This document shows, in pieces, positions 1 through 10,291 of a DNA stretch of 64,000 nucleotides. The translations under genes were made by a program, and so were the position numbers. The notes under the pieces were generated by a model, which was not told the DNA's origin, did no database searches, and saw nothing but the letters and a program-made list of their open reading frames with translations. The number at the start of each line of letters is the position of its first letter. Positions within the stretch are counted from its first letter, which is position 1. The stretch comes from Serripes groenlandicus (Eukaryota; Mollusca; Bivalvia; Cardiida; Cardiidae), in contig JASEVX010000011.1 in NCBI GenBank assembly GCA_031761405.1, positions 20,425,996 through 20,489,995 of the forward strand, read 5' to 3'.

Positions 1-330
1 GAACCATAACTCTTGCTTGCCTAATTTTTGAGTTATTTCCCTTTCTTTATTTTCATACTTGATTTTTGTCCGGAGCATATCTCCATAACTATACTAGCTA
101 TGGCTATGAAATTTCACACATGAATACATCGTATCAAGGGGGAGTGCAGTGCACATGAACCATAACTCTTGCTTCCCTAATTTTTGAGTTATTTCCCTTT
201 CTTTATTTTCATACTTTATTGTCTTGATATACCTAAACATTGGGTTGCTATGACAACAGAAACAGACTCAAAAGTGCAAACCGGTAGGGGACTATGGTAT
301 TGCTTGCAATCCTCCAGTTACTTGTTTTAT
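1..330 (+). mobile_element. Helentron-like element, 3' part
   Basis: Positions 1-60 and 157-216 are nearly the same (gaaccataactcttgcttg...), so this is the end of an internal tandem array with a period near 157 bp. It is followed by a terminus around 305-329 ending acttgtt, the same ending as better-defined elements in this window. The 5' part is outside the window. Confidence 0.55.
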
Positions 331-515
331 CTAGCGCTCTGGTCTCTGGAGAGACTGCATTTGCATAGGCTCAACTGAGCCTTTCTCTATTTGCAGATGC
401 GTCGATCAACTCCTTCTTTTATCTGACGTGCCTCATTTATAAATATTTTGATGAAATTAATTATTTCTCATAATTCTGTAACTCCAAACATACAATCACT
501 TGAATTGTAACAAAT

Positions 516-675
516 TTACCCTTTCCCAGATAAAACAATTCTACAGGAGATGACTTTGAAAACATCTAGGCAAAAACACAGTTGCTGGATAAATGGACCA
601 GTAGAACTGATAACTTACCCAAGAAATGCTGTGATATAACTGAAAAATTGTTGAAAGTGGCTTGTAAGAAACCCT
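516..675 (+). repeat. Old TTAA-MITE 5' fragment joined to a SINE2 tail
   Basis: 516-585 is the left end of a subfamily B MITE (ccctttccc, then the gactttgaaaacatct block). It breaks off into a SINE2 3' end at about 586-675 (ggataaatggaccagtag ... gtgatataactga). The right half of the MITE is missing. Confidence 0.6.
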
Positions 676-694
676 AGTCTGTCAATCAGTCTTC

Positions 695-924
695 TTAACC
701 CTTTCCCTCATATGACAATTCTGCATCAGACGACTTTGAACATGTTTTGTCAAAGAATAGAAAATCTCTATAATTGAATGGATAACCTATGACTAAAAGT
801 TGAAAGCATTGTGGCAAAAGAAGAAATTGCTTGTTTTGAGCAATTTCTTCTTTTGTCACTATGTTTACAAAAAGCCGTCTGCTGCAGAGGCGTCAGAAAG
901 CGTCTATATGAGGTAAATGGTTAA
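695..924 (-). mobile_element. piggyBac-like MITE, subfamily A
   Basis: Full-length copy bounded by TTAA on both sides. Order from the left: ccctttccctcata, a cagacgactttgaa block, the central caaaagaagaaattgctt hairpin (loop slightly degraded), a gtctgctgcagagg block, and an altered right end (aggtaaatgg instead of agggaaaggg). Confidence 0.9.
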
Positions 925-963
925 AGAGTTCTACTTGAGGCTGAAAAATTCAACCTTATCATG

Positions 964-1187
964 TTAACCCCTTTCCCACATACAACAAAACTTCAGCAGT
1001 TGACCTTGAAAACACCACAGCGAAAATATTGAAATTCTACTTAAGTAAAAGTTTAAAGATCGAATAGAGTTGAAAACATTGTGACAAAAGGAGAAATTGT
1101 AGCAATTTCTTCTTCTGTCACAATGTTTTTAAAATCTGTCTGCTGCAGAGGCGTCAGAAAGTATCTGTGTATGTGGGAATGGGTCAA
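964..1187. mobile_element. TTAA-MITE, subfamily B
   Basis: Left TTAA followed by cccctttcccacatac. Right end gtgggaatgggTCAA, one change from TTAA. The central hairpin is shortened. Confidence 0.75.
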
Positions 1188-1218
1188 ACGATTCATCTGC
1201 TGATATTTAAGTTTTATG

Positions 1219-1629
1219 CTAACCCATTACTTCACATGACTTTTCAAAGGTCGTATACTTTACAATCATCAGACGAACAATTTCATGAATCTAGAGGAAT
1301 CCGCTGTGGTCGAGTGCTTAGCGTCGGGGATTTTGAAACCGGGTGTCCCGGGTTCGATCCCCAGTCGCGGCACTACGGTCATGGTGGAGTGCCCTTGGGC
1401 AAGGCACGTTTTCTAGCCTAGTACTGGCTTGTTTACCCATAAGTTAACTGTCCCCGTGATATAACTGAAATAATGTTGAAAGCGGCGTAAAATCCCAATA
1501 AATAAATAAAATCAACAATGTAGAAAACTGATCATTTTGAGCAATTACACCTTTTATTGCAATATTTTCAAAAGACATGTTTGTTTAATGGCAGGTGTGA
1601 AATGTCATCTGTGTGAAGTAATGGGTTAA
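1219..1629 (+). mobile_element. TTAA-MITE, subfamily C, interrupted by SINE3
   Basis: The left end is CTAA plus cccattacttcacatgac and the right end is gtgtgaagtaatgggTTAA. The related ends cccattact/agtaatggg distinguish C from A and B, while the TTAA target and the hairpin centre are shared. A SINE3 copy (about 1291-1518) sits in the left half. It is flanked by tcatgaatctaga and tcaacaatgtaga, a decayed 13-bp target duplication. Confidence 0.75.
1291..1518 (+). mobile_element. SINE3, near full length
   Basis: The tRNA-like head has an A-box region (gtggtcgagtgcttagc) and a B box (gggttcgatcc). A body with cttgggcaaggcac and tagcctagtactgg follows, then the tail gtgatataactga and an aataaataaataaa end. 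It is the reference copy for this family here. Confidence 0.85.
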
Positions 1630-1847
1630 AGATATCAATTTGTTAGACAGTGCAGCATTATTAACTTTCATTAGAGTTGTTTGTACTGCATGAATGCGTT
1701 TTGAGTTTGTTTAGATTTGAGTGCAGTATCAAACAACATGAGTACAAACAATATCACAAGATAATCATGCACTACAAATCATCGTTTATTATGATTGATC
1801 CTGTGCTTTAGAACATTTAACCTCAGTTTTAGATGAAGAGATAATTA

Positions 1848-2492
1848 TACCCCCAGATACGTAGTATATGGGGGCTATATAGGAGTCACGCTTGTCAGTC
1901 GGTTTGTTGGTTTGTTGGTTGGTCGGTCCGTTGGTCTGGACATTTCTTGTGAACACTATTTCTCAGCAACCCTTGGTCAGAATTCAATATAACTTCACAA
2001 GAATGATTGATACCAAGCCTATAGTTGTGCATATTTTTGGCGTGTTGCACTGGAATTATTTTTAAATGAGTTATGGCCCCTTGAATTTCTCATACATAGT
2101 TGGTCTGTAGACATTTCTTGTGAACACTATTTCTCAGCAACCTTTGGTCAGAATTCAATATAACTTCACAAGGATGATTGATACCAGGCCTAGTTGTGCA
2201 TATTGTCGGCGTGTTGCACTGGAATTATTTTTAAATGAGTTATGGCCCCTTGAATTTCACATACATAGTTGGTCTGTAGACATTTCTTGTGAACACTATT
2301 TCTCAGCAACCCGTGGTCAGAATTCAATATAACTTCACAAGAATGATTGATACCAAGCCTAGTTGTGCATATTGTGGGCGTGTTGCACTGGAATTATTTT
2401 TAAATGAGTTATGGCCCCTTGAATGTCTCATACATATGTATATTGTCAGGCACCAGCTGGGGGTATTCATCACCTTCAGTGATATTTCTAGT
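1848..2492 (+). mobile_element. Helentron-like element with 169-bp tandem units
   Basis: The 5' terminal word TACCCCCAG returns inverted near the 3' end as CTGGGGGTA (about 2457). It is followed by the small hairpin tcaccttcagtga and a TTTCTAGT end. Between them are about three tandem units (starting near 1934, 2102 and 2271) containing ttcttgtgaacactatttct. The layout of subterminal inverted repeat, tandem core, 3' hairpin and CTAGT matches DINE/HINE-type rolling-circle elements. Confidence 0.7.
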
Positions 2493-2552
2493 TTTGTTTT
2501 ATTTTTATTAGACTTTTACATGGTTTATAACATTATTTTAGTAATATCACGG

Positions 2553-2732
2553 TGACAGTTCACTTATTCATGGTGACCCTGGGTAAACAAACTGGTACAA
2601 TGCTAGGGAAATGTGCACTCCACGATGACCGGCTTTGACCGCCCCCAACTGGGGATCGAACATGGGATGCCCGATTCCAAATCCCCGATGCTAACCACTT
2701 GGCATTGGAGGATTGCTAGATAGAAATATGAA
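2553..2732 (-). mobile_element. SINE3, minus strand
   Basis: Reads tail to head: tcacggtgacagttcac, gggtaaacaaactggtac, the B-box complement ggatcgaacatgg and the head near 2690-2730. Diverged from the 1291 copy. Confidence 0.75.
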
Positions 2733-3050
2733 AAGGAGTATACATGTCTTGTTCTGCTTACTATAAAACGTTAGGTTAATTTTCGCCTCTATTTGCGAAT
2801 TGATTTCCTTGTGAATTCATAATCACCGCGAATAATGTTCTGAAATTTCAAATATCAAAAATATATGCTACTTTTTAGCCTATTCGATGATTAAAAGTAT
2901 GTTTATTGATTTGCAACAGGTAGACTGCATTCTACCTTGAGTGCTGACAGTTTGGTACAAACCATTTAGCATTAAAGAAGAGTTTGTCACACATATAGCC
3001 CCTTGCTAATTAAGCTGTTTGAACAATTTAGTCTTGATGTTGCGAATTCA
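2733..3050. other. Intron or upstream sequence without a recognised feature
   Basis: AT-rich, stops in all frames, no terminal repeats or tRNA-like boxes that I can see. Confidence 0.4.
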
Positions 3051-3290
3051 TTTCATTGATAGACTTTCCTTATTTTTTTACTAAATGTTTTCAAAGTCAT
3101 CTGCTGTAGATTTGTTGTATGAGGAAAAGGGTTAAAATAGCATATCAAGTAGATGATAGAGTTTTGTTTACCCAGGGATCATGAATAAGTGAACTGTCGC
3201 CGTGATATAACTGAAATAATGTTGAAAGGGGCTTAAAAACCCAATAAAACAAAAAACTGTTTTCAAATGTCATCTGTGAGAAAGGGTAAA
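3050..3290. repeat. MITE B right end plus SINE3 3' part
   Basis: 3050-3135 is the right third of an old MITE ending gaggaaaagggTTAA. 3165-3262 is a 5'-truncated SINE3 (gtttacccagggatcatgaa to an aataaaacaaaaaa tail). 3263-3288 is another MITE end. Confidence 0.65.
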
Positions 3291-3446
3291 AGTTGTTACC
3301 TGAAGCAAGATAAGTGTCAAAATATCGGTCAGGTAAACAGTTAATCCTTTTGGCAAAATATGGAAATTCTCTATGAATATAAGTTTTGTTCTTGAACAGA
3401 GTTGAAAACGGTGCGGCAATGATAGAGTTTGTTTCACCTAGCTACA

Positions 3447-3939
3447 CTTACCCTGTCTCAATACAGCAGTTGACTTTGAAAACATTAAGGGAAAAATATG
3501 GAAAATATATAATAATTTAGTGACATAAAAATTAGTAAATGGAGTTGAAAACATTGTGGCAAAAAGTGAAAATGCTCATTATGAACAATTAATCCTTTTG
3601 TCAGAATGATTTTAAGAGCCGTCTGCTGCAGAATTGTCAAAAGTTGTAAGTCGGGAAAGTTAATATTAAGAAACTGCAGTAGAAGACTTGAAACACGAGA
3701 GTGAAAGTCTTTAACCCTTTCCCACATACGACAAATCTGCAGCATACGACTTCGAAAACATGTATGCAAAAAACATGAAAAATTCCCATGAATGAAAGTT
3801 GAATTATTAAAAATAGTTGAAAACATTGTGACAAAAAGAGAAATTGCTTGTTGTGAGCAATTTTCCTTTTGCTTCAATGTTTTCAAAAGTCGTCTGCTGC
3901 AGAGGCATCAGAAAGCGTCTAAATGAGGGAAAGGGTTAA
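3447..3939. mobile_element. Two older MITE copies (3447-3663, 3711-3939)
   Basis: The first is degraded (left end ccctgtctc, right end cgggaaagTTAA). The second is well preserved, with TTAA on both sides, ccctttcccacatac and gagggaaaggg ends, and the central aaattgcttgttgtgagcaatttt hairpin at 3840-3866. Confidence 0.8.
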
Positions 3940-4054
3940 ATGAAAGAGCAATTTTAGAATAGAATAGAAGAAAGTTTGGCATAAAAAAGACGTTGCTCAT
4001 TATGAGAAACTTCTGCTTTTTCCTACAATGATTCAATCGTTGTCTGCTGAAAAT

Positions 4055-4350
4055 ACGCCAAGCCCCGGTAGCTCAGTCGGTAGCGATGCGGGCTGTCAAT
4101 CCAGGGGTTGTGAGTTCAAATCCCGGCTCGGCCAACTTTCTTTCTGACGATTGACAAAAGTCAATGCGACATGCGGCATTCGTCTTCCACCAATGGGCTA
4201 AGTCTATGTGGAAAAGCAGCCAGTTGCTTGGGAAGATTGTTGTGTGGAGTACTGGTGTGAGAAAACCACGAAATGCATGAGTAGGTGAACTGGCCGCCGT
4301 GATATAACTGAGAAATTGTTAAAAACGGCGTTAAACCTCAATCAATCAAT
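4055..4350 (+). mobile_element. SINE1, full length with 11-bp target duplication
   Basis: CTGCTGAAAAT flanks it at 4044-4054 and 4351-4361. The head is tRNA-like (ccggtagctcagtcggtag A box, gagttcaaatcccgg B box). The body contains cattcgtcttccaccaatgg and the tail gtgatataactgag ... ggcgttaaacc ends in (atca)n. It inserted into an old MITE remnant, pieces of which lie on both sides (3960-4043, 4362-4400). Confidence 0.92.
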
Positions 4351-4435
4351 CTGCTGAAAATTCATCAAACTGTGCTTTCATAAGAGCTGAAGCATGATAT
4401 TGAATAGGAGTCACATATTTGCATTTCTTTTTCAG

Positions 4436-4585
4436 AAACATTCCGAGCAGCTGCAGAGGCGGGTCCCAATGACATACTCAAACTGTACAACTCTAACGGC
4501 AATTTGATCAACATTTCATCCCGAATACCTGAAAATACTCCTGATTCAAGATACAGACTTGATGTGGTGGCAGCTCAGTGCCCTG
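4436..4585 (+). CDS. PDE9A: PDE9 exon 1 of window: N-terminal region
   Basis: 150 nt between ttttcag and gtaagc. It begins with two bases of a split codon and ends with one. The reading [18 protein letters not shown]... through DVVAAQCP resembles the N-terminal regulatory part of vertebrate PDE9A (the segment after DIMDLFCIAT), which precedes the helical linker. It has no catalytic residues. Because it starts inside a codon, at least one exon lies upstream, beyond the window or unrecognised in the first 4.4 kb. Confidence 0.88.
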
Positions 4586-4683
4586 GTAAGCTGTCTTTAG
4601 TCTCCATGGCAACAGAAAGGAAGTTAACAACTTCATCAATTAGTTAATTTACTCTGACAGGATAACGGTTACACTGTTGACCA

Positions 4684-5262
4684 TTAAACCTTTCCCACAT
4701 ACAGATGCATTTCGAAGCATCTGCAACAGAATTGTTTTGAAAATATTGTGGCAAAGGGAGAAAGCAATATAACAAAGGAAGATTTGACTACTTATTATGT
4801 GACTTTTATTATGTTTTGGGGTCAAGGTAACAGGGACTTCTAAATGTTAAATTTATTTCTGCTCAATTACTCAGGAGCCCTTTGACCCAAAGTCATCAAA
4901 CTTCATAGGATGATTGCACCCCATGAGAAGATGACCACTGCTGTTATTTGGGTCACTGTGTTATAGGACAAGGTTGCAGGGGTTATAAATATCAAATCAG
5001 TTTCTGTACAACATCTCAAGAACCCTCTCTTACAGAGTCCTCAAACATCACAAGATGATTAGTTAGATTCCACAAGTCGATGACCACTACTATATTTTGG
5101 GTCACCTGGTCAAAGGTCAAGGTCTTATGGGCCGTCACATTCAAATCGGTTTCCGCTGAATATCTCAAGAATCCTTTGACCCAGTGTTATCAAATCTCAC
5201 AGGTTGATTGGCCTTTGTGAGCAGATGACAATCGGGAGAGATACGCTTAATTTTTCATAAAA
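4684..5262. repeat. MITE 5' fragment and Helentron-type tandem core
   Basis: 4684-4763 is the left end of a MITE (TTAAacctttcccacat). About 4800-5235 holds three diverged units near 150 bp, each with ctcaagaaccctttgaccc followed by catcaaacttcacaggatgatt and a gatgaccactactattttgggtcac phrase. Neither terminus is recognisable. Confidence 0.5.
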
Positions 5263-5334
5263 AAAAGACATCTTCTAGTTTGAAATTAAATTTACAGATG
5301 ACTTTTTTCAAACCCAACAGTTCTTAATCCATTT

Positions 5335-6056
5335 ACTGCATACAGAAGCATTTTGACAGATTTTCAACAGATTGCTATTGAACAAAATTGTTGTCTGCTG
5401 CATATTTATTGTGTGTGGGAGAAGTTAACCGTTTCCCACATACAAACAAACTGTCTCAGATGACTTTGAAAAATGAAAGAACTTTTATTGACTTAAATTG
5501 AAAACATTGTGGCAATTGGAGAAATTGCTTCTTTTTGGCTCAATTCATTTTCATATTTTGTCTGCTTCAGAGCCATCAGAAAGTGTGGGAACTGGTTTAA
5601 GGAGTTGTCAATGTCAAAAGAAGGTTTGATCTCTAGAAACCATTGTCGAAGAGAACTTTTATATCTGTCCATTAAAGATCTTCTCCTTTTATTAAAACCT
5701 TAACTCTTTTTCACTTGTAGACAGCTTCCGACTCATTGGCAGCAGACGACTTTTGAAAACATTGTGACAAAAGAAGAAATTGCTCATAATGAGCAATTTC
5801 TCCTTTTGCAACAACATTTTCAACTCTTTTCAGCAATTACATTTTCATTTATAGAGATTTTCCATTTATTCTTGCCCAGATGTTTTCAAACTCTGATGTC
5901 TGCTGCTGATTTAATGTGAGTGGGAAGGCATTAACCGCCCTTTCCTTCTTACATTCAGGTTATGTCAGTGTGTATTTTACACACGCTTTGGGCGCAACTG
6001 CAGCAGAGCAGACAAATCTTGAAAACATTGTCACAAAAGAGCCAATAGAATTGCAG
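5335..6056. mobile_element. Four older MITE copies or fragments in a row
   Basis: 5335-5428 (right part), 5425-5600 (TTAA to TTAA, shortened), 5700-5934 (TTAA to TTAA, hairpin aaattgctcataatgagcaattt) and 5931-6056 (left part only). The first/second and third/fourth pairs each share one TTAA. Confidence 0.7.
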
Positions 6057-6104
6057 TACGAGTTACAACAAATAAATTATATTCTAACATGCCAATTTAC
6101 TGTC

Positions 6105-6290
6105 TTGGGAGTTGTGGGTTCAATCCCCGGCCGGGTCATTCCAAATACTTTAAAGATGGTAGTAATGGCTACCGTCCTTGACACTCAGGGTTGCGGGGTT
6201 GGTTAGCATAACGACTAACTCGCTGGTGTCAGGATAAATGGACCAGTAGTACTTAACCAGAAAACGCTGTCATGTTACTGAAAAATCACA
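6105..6290 (+). mobile_element. SINE2, head-truncated
   Basis: Starts inside the tRNA-like head (gttgtgggttcaatccccgg). It then has the family body atactttaaagatggtag and ggtgtcaggataaatgg, and a decayed tail. Confidence 0.75.
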
Positions 6291-6403
6291 AGCTAATTTG
6301 CACAGTGGTTACAACATAATTGAAAATTAAAACTAACATCTGATAGAAATATTATTTCTAGCAGTTTCTCCTTTTCTTACTTTTTTTCAGATAGTCAAAT
6401 TGT

Positions 6404-6633
6404 TTAACCCTTTCCCTCATATAGACGCATTCCGATGCCTCTGCAGCAGACGGCTTTTTGAAAACATAGTGACAAAAGAAGAAATTGCACAAAACATGCA
6501 ATTTCTCCTTTTGCCACAATGTTTTCCACTTTTTGTCATAGGTTATCCATTCAATTATCGAGATTTTCTATGTTTTGACAAAATACGTTCAAAGTCGTCT
6601 GCTGCAGAATTTTCGTATGAGGGAAATGGTTAA
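6404..6633 (+). mobile_element. MITE A
   Basis: TTAA both ends, 230 bp with targets, nearly intact. The right end is gagggaaatgg. The hairpin loop reads acaaaacatg. Confidence 0.93.
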
Positions 6634-6762
6634 GTAATGTTTTATTTGTGGGAGAAGGTCAAGGATTACAAAGCTTTAAATCTTCCATTAGCAATTTGGC
6701 ATCTAGGAAATGTCCTTTGTCATGTCTTTCAATGGTTTTTATGTGTGGGAAATCCTATAATC

Positions 6763-7172
6763 CTAACCCTTTCCCACATACAGCAAATCTGCAGCAGACG
6801 ACTTTGTAAACATCTCGGATGAAATGCGAGATAACTCCATGAATGACAGTTTAATAATGAAAAAGAGTTGAACACTTTGTGGTAAAAGGAGAAATTGCTG
6901 GTAATGAGCAATTTCTCCTGTTGCCACAATGTTTTCAAAATTCATCTACTGTAGAGGAGTCGGATAGTGTCTGTTTGTGGAAAATGACTTAGAAAATTGG
7001 GAAAAAATCTCTATAAATGATTAAATAGAGTTGAAAACAGTATGGATAAAGGAGAAATTGATGATGATGAGCAATGTCTCCTTTTGCCATAATGTCTTTA
7101 TCTCATTTCAATAATTAGACTTAAAAGAGCTTTTGCTGTAGGCATGTTGTAAGAGGAGAAAGGTAAACCCTT
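6763..7172. mobile_element. Two old MITE copies (6763-6991 and about 6990-7172)
   Basis: The first has CTAA plus ccctttcccacatac and a decayed right end tgtggaaaatgacTTA. The second keeps only the middle and right end. Confidence 0.65.
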
Positions 7173-7426
7173 TCAAAGCTAAATTTTTAAAAATGGACTT
7201 GTCCATTTTTGCATTTTGAAAAGTCCATACATAGCCAATTCCAGGAATATCATGATAAAAAATGTTAAGAGTTTTACAGTCATTAGTAAAGAGCATGATT
7301 GGACATTTCTAATGAGCAGACTGGTCTGGCTCTATACTGATGACAGACTTAGATTGACTGTTTGGTGTTTTACGGGGCTTTCAACATTTTTTTCACCTAT
7401 ATCACGGTGTTTCCTGTGTAAGTTAC

Positions 7427-7953
7427 CAGGGTCCAATTCCACCAACCTTACTTAGCGCTAAGTAATACTTAAGTATAGTTAACCCTTTCCCTCATATAGA
7501 CGCTTTCTGACGCCTCTGCAGCAGACGGCTTTTTGAAAACATAGTGACAAAAGAAGAAATTGCACAAAACGTGCAATTTCTCCTTTTGCCACAACGTTTT
7601 CCACTTTTTGTCATAGATTATCTATTATGGATTATGCATTCAATTATGGAGATTTTCTATGTTTTGACAAAATACGTTCAAAGTCGTCTGCTGCCGAATT
7701 GTCGTATGAGGGAAAGGGTTAAACGAATATTTCATCATTTTTGTTTCCGTAATATTGTGTAATGCATGAATGGTGGAATGTATTTAAGTAACTGACTAAG
7801 TTGCATCTATAATAGAAACCTTGCTGACTACCAAGTATCTTTAAGAAATGAAATCTTTTGGCGTTTTTATTAGGGAAACAAAAATGATGAAATATGCATT
7901 TAAGTATTTAAGTATTACTTAACGCTAAGTAAGGTTGGTGGAATTGGACCCTG
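7427..7953. mobile_element. TIR element with CAGGGTCCAATTCC ends
   Basis: The terminal inverted repeat CAGGGTCCAATTCCACCAAC runs on for about 45 bp through cttagcgctaagtaatactt. It is matched in reverse at 7910-7953. It contains no coding sequence. It was split by a MITE A insertion at 7479-7722. The target duplication is not clear; a short TAC is possible. Confidence 0.75.
7479..7722 (+). mobile_element. MITE A nested in the TIR element
   Basis: TTAA both ends. It carries a small duplication near tattatggattatgcatt, making it longer than the norm. Confidence 0.92.
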
Positions 7954-8194
7954 TACTACTGTTCCATGTATCCTGGCATCAGCCTGGTCAGGGTAATGCT
8001 AAACCCGCAACCCCGAGCGCTTGAAGGAGCCAGGCAGCCATTATACTACAATATTAAAAGTCTTTGGTATGACCCGACCTGGGATCAAACCCGCAGCCTC
8101 TCGCACCCAAGGTTGATGATCTATCACTACACCACCGAGGCGGTCCCTGGTGGTACAGACTTAACAAAAATGGTTTCAATGAACCTGTTATTAT

Positions 8195-8684
8195 TCTTAG
8201 CTCATTGTGAGTAATTTCTCCTTTTAATGCAATGTTTTTTAAAAGATTGGCGCTTGCAGTTCTGTCAAAATGCGTCTTGATGCTTGAAATTATTAACCTT
8301 TTTTCCGTAATTATAAAGACGCTTTCTGACGCCACTTCAGCAGACGACTTTTGAAAACATTGTGGTAATTGGAGAAATTGCTCATCAATGAACAACTTCT
8401 TCGTTTGCCTTAAATATGTTACCTCACATGACATTTCATCATCAGACGAACAATTTCAACAATCTAGAAAACTAAAACATTAAAATTGATAAAGAGTTGA
8501 AAATATTGCATTAAAAGGTGAAATTGCTCATTTTTAGCAATTTCACCTTTTATTGCAATGTTTTCAAAGGTCATGTCCAATGGCAGGTGTCAAATGTCGT
8601 CTGTGTGAAGTAATGGGTTAATGTTTTCAAAGGTCGTCTGCTGCAGAGGTCTCAGAAAACGTCTGTATTTGGTAAGGGGGTTAA
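8195..8684. mobile_element. Old MITE remnant, then MITE B (8293-8684) with MITE C inside (8410-8621)
   Basis: 8195-8280 is a right-half remnant. MITE B starts TTAA at 8293 and ends ggggTTAA at 8684. At 8410 its sequence is cut at a TTAA by a C element, whose right end gtgtgaagtaatgggTTAA is at 8621. MITE B resumes with tgttttcaaaggtcgtctgc. Confidence 0.8.
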
Positions 8685-8875
8685 AGAACACCAGTCTGGT
8701 CATTACCAATGCTGATTGTATTTCCCGAAGCATTCATTGGAAGGAGGACTGTGTGTTGATGTTTTATTATGATCATCCCGAGTGACATTTAGACGGGAAT
8801 GACGTCCAGTCTACCTAATTTGTCCTGTCAAGGTCAGGTACTGACCGTACCCTGGACAGATATCCTCACAGATCT

Positions 8876-8980
8876 TAACCTCTTCCCACTTATATGTAAA
8901 ATCTACATCAAACAGCTTTGTTAATAACTGGGGAAAATATGGAAAATCTCTACAAATAAAAGTATATATTCTAATAATAA
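8876..8980. repeat. MITE B left half
   Basis: TTAAcctcttcccactt end and the atggaaaatctctacaaa middle. The right half is missing. The preceding 8685-8875 shows nothing recognisable. Confidence 0.5.
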
Positions 8981-9074
8981 GATCTTTCTGTTACAATTGT
9001 GAGCATTGAACAAAAAAAGCCTTTTAGAACCAGTATATTTTGCGAATGGCACCAAACCTTAAGCTGCATTTTAA

Positions 9075-9765
9075 GATCAACGAGGCCAAAGGCTCAGGTC
9101 GATGATCTATTCTGATCACTCTCTGTCCATCCTTCATCTGTCGTCATCTGTTGTTGTTGTCCGTCCTTAATTTTTAGCTTTAAACATCATCTCTTCCTAA
9201 ACCACTAACCAGATTTCAATCTAACAACTTTTCAGAAATGTTCCTTTGTTCGTCCTGTTTCAAAATTGTTCATAGATTTATATTCCGTAGAGAACTTTGG
9301 TTGTTGCGAAATCAGAAAGGGGAGAAAGTGGCCAATCTTTAAAATTTCTTCTTCTCTGAATCTACTTGTCCGATTCCATAGTAATTTGGTAAAGATGATT
9401 CTTGGGTGAACCTCTACAAACACAAAAATCAAGTCATACTGATTGGTTAACCCTTTCCCTCATTTAGATGCTTTCTGACACCTCTGCTGCAGACGGCTTT
9501 TTGAAAACATAGTGACAAAAGAAGAAATTGCTCAAAACGAGCAATTTCTCTTTTTGACATTATGTTTTCCACTTTTAGTCATAGGTTATCCATTCAATTA
9601 TAAAGATTTTCCATTTTTGGACAAAATGTGTTCAAAGTCGTCTGCTGCAGAATTGTCGTATGTGGGAAAGGGTTAAAAAACATGGCAGCCAGGCGGCAGC
9701 AGATGTTTTGCCTTATAAAGTTCAAGAGATCTACTGATTATTTTTTCCAGAACCTGCAAGTTGTC
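9075..9765 (+). mobile_element. Helentron-like fragment split by MITE A
   Basis: Starts near gatcaacgaggccaaaggct and gtcgatgatctattctgatc. It carries the same core phrases as the 20.6-kb element (aaatgttcc, catactgattggt | aaaacatggcagccagg, ttttgccttata). The MITE at 9447-9676 sits between gattgg and aaaacatgg. Confidence 0.65.
9447..9676 (+). mobile_element. MITE A in Helentron core
   Basis: TTAA both ends and 230 bp. Ends intact, with gtgggaaaggg at the right. Confidence 0.93.
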
Positions 9766-10235
9766 AATACTGCCATAATACTATATCAGAAAAGATCTTA
9801 TTTGACATATTGTAACAGATCCAAAACAAAATTGTTTTTTTATTCCCTTAGAAGTAGGGTTATAAATTGTAACAGATCCAAAACAAAATTGTTTTTTTAT
9901 TCACTTAGAGGTAGGGTTATAAATCTAACATCAAACATCAAGCGTGATAAATATAAGGTGAAAGCTTGTTTCGCAATCAATGTACATGTAAAAGGTAGGG
10001 TTATAAATCTTATTTCAGACATCAAGCGCGATAAATATAAGCTGAAAGCTTGTTTCGCAATTGATTTAAAATGTAGGGTTATAAATCTAACATCAGACAT
10101 CACGCGAGATAAATATTAGCTGAAAGCTTGTTTTGCAATCCATGTAAATTAAAGGTAGCTAGGGTTATAAATATAATTTTAGACATCAAGCCGGATAAAT
10201 ATAAGCCTAAAGCTTGTTTAGCAATCAATGTAAAC
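9765..10235 (+). repeat. Minisatellite, about 60-75 bp units
   Basis: Two units carry tgtaacagatccaaaacaaa plus a T run. They are followed by about four units with tagggttataaatctaacat, agcgtgataaatataagc and gaaagcttgtttcgcaatc. An open frame runs through it only because the repeat lacks stops in one frame. Confidence 0.8.
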
Positions 10236-10291
10236 TAAATAAGTTTAAACTAATCTAAATCTGACCCTTTTTAATGATTCATCACAAAAGG

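Larger units (their letters stand above)
7362..8143 (-). mobile_element. SINE2 carrying a nested TIR element that carries a nested MITE
   Basis: The minus-strand SINE2 tail is at 7362-7426 and its body and head at 7954-8143 (head complement accaccgaggcgg). They read on from each other once the 7427-7953 insert is removed. Confidence 0.85.

Noticed and set aside
4058..4133. tRNA gene candidates (also at 29988, 63850, 22216, 21775)
   Set aside because: A and B boxes are present, but each is followed by the same conserved SINE body and tail and some are flanked by target duplications, so they are SINE heads.
6400..6633. Recurrent short open frames of the type MTKEEIAQNVQFLLLPQCFP or FFFCHYVFKKPSAAEASESVY
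   Set aside because: These are the six-frame translations of the MITE A/B consensus, repeated throughout the window on both strands. They are not conserved proteins.
9628..10119. 163-codon open frame
   Set aside because: It crosses a MITE end and the 9.77-10.23 kb minisatellite; its apparent protein repeat is the DNA repeat.
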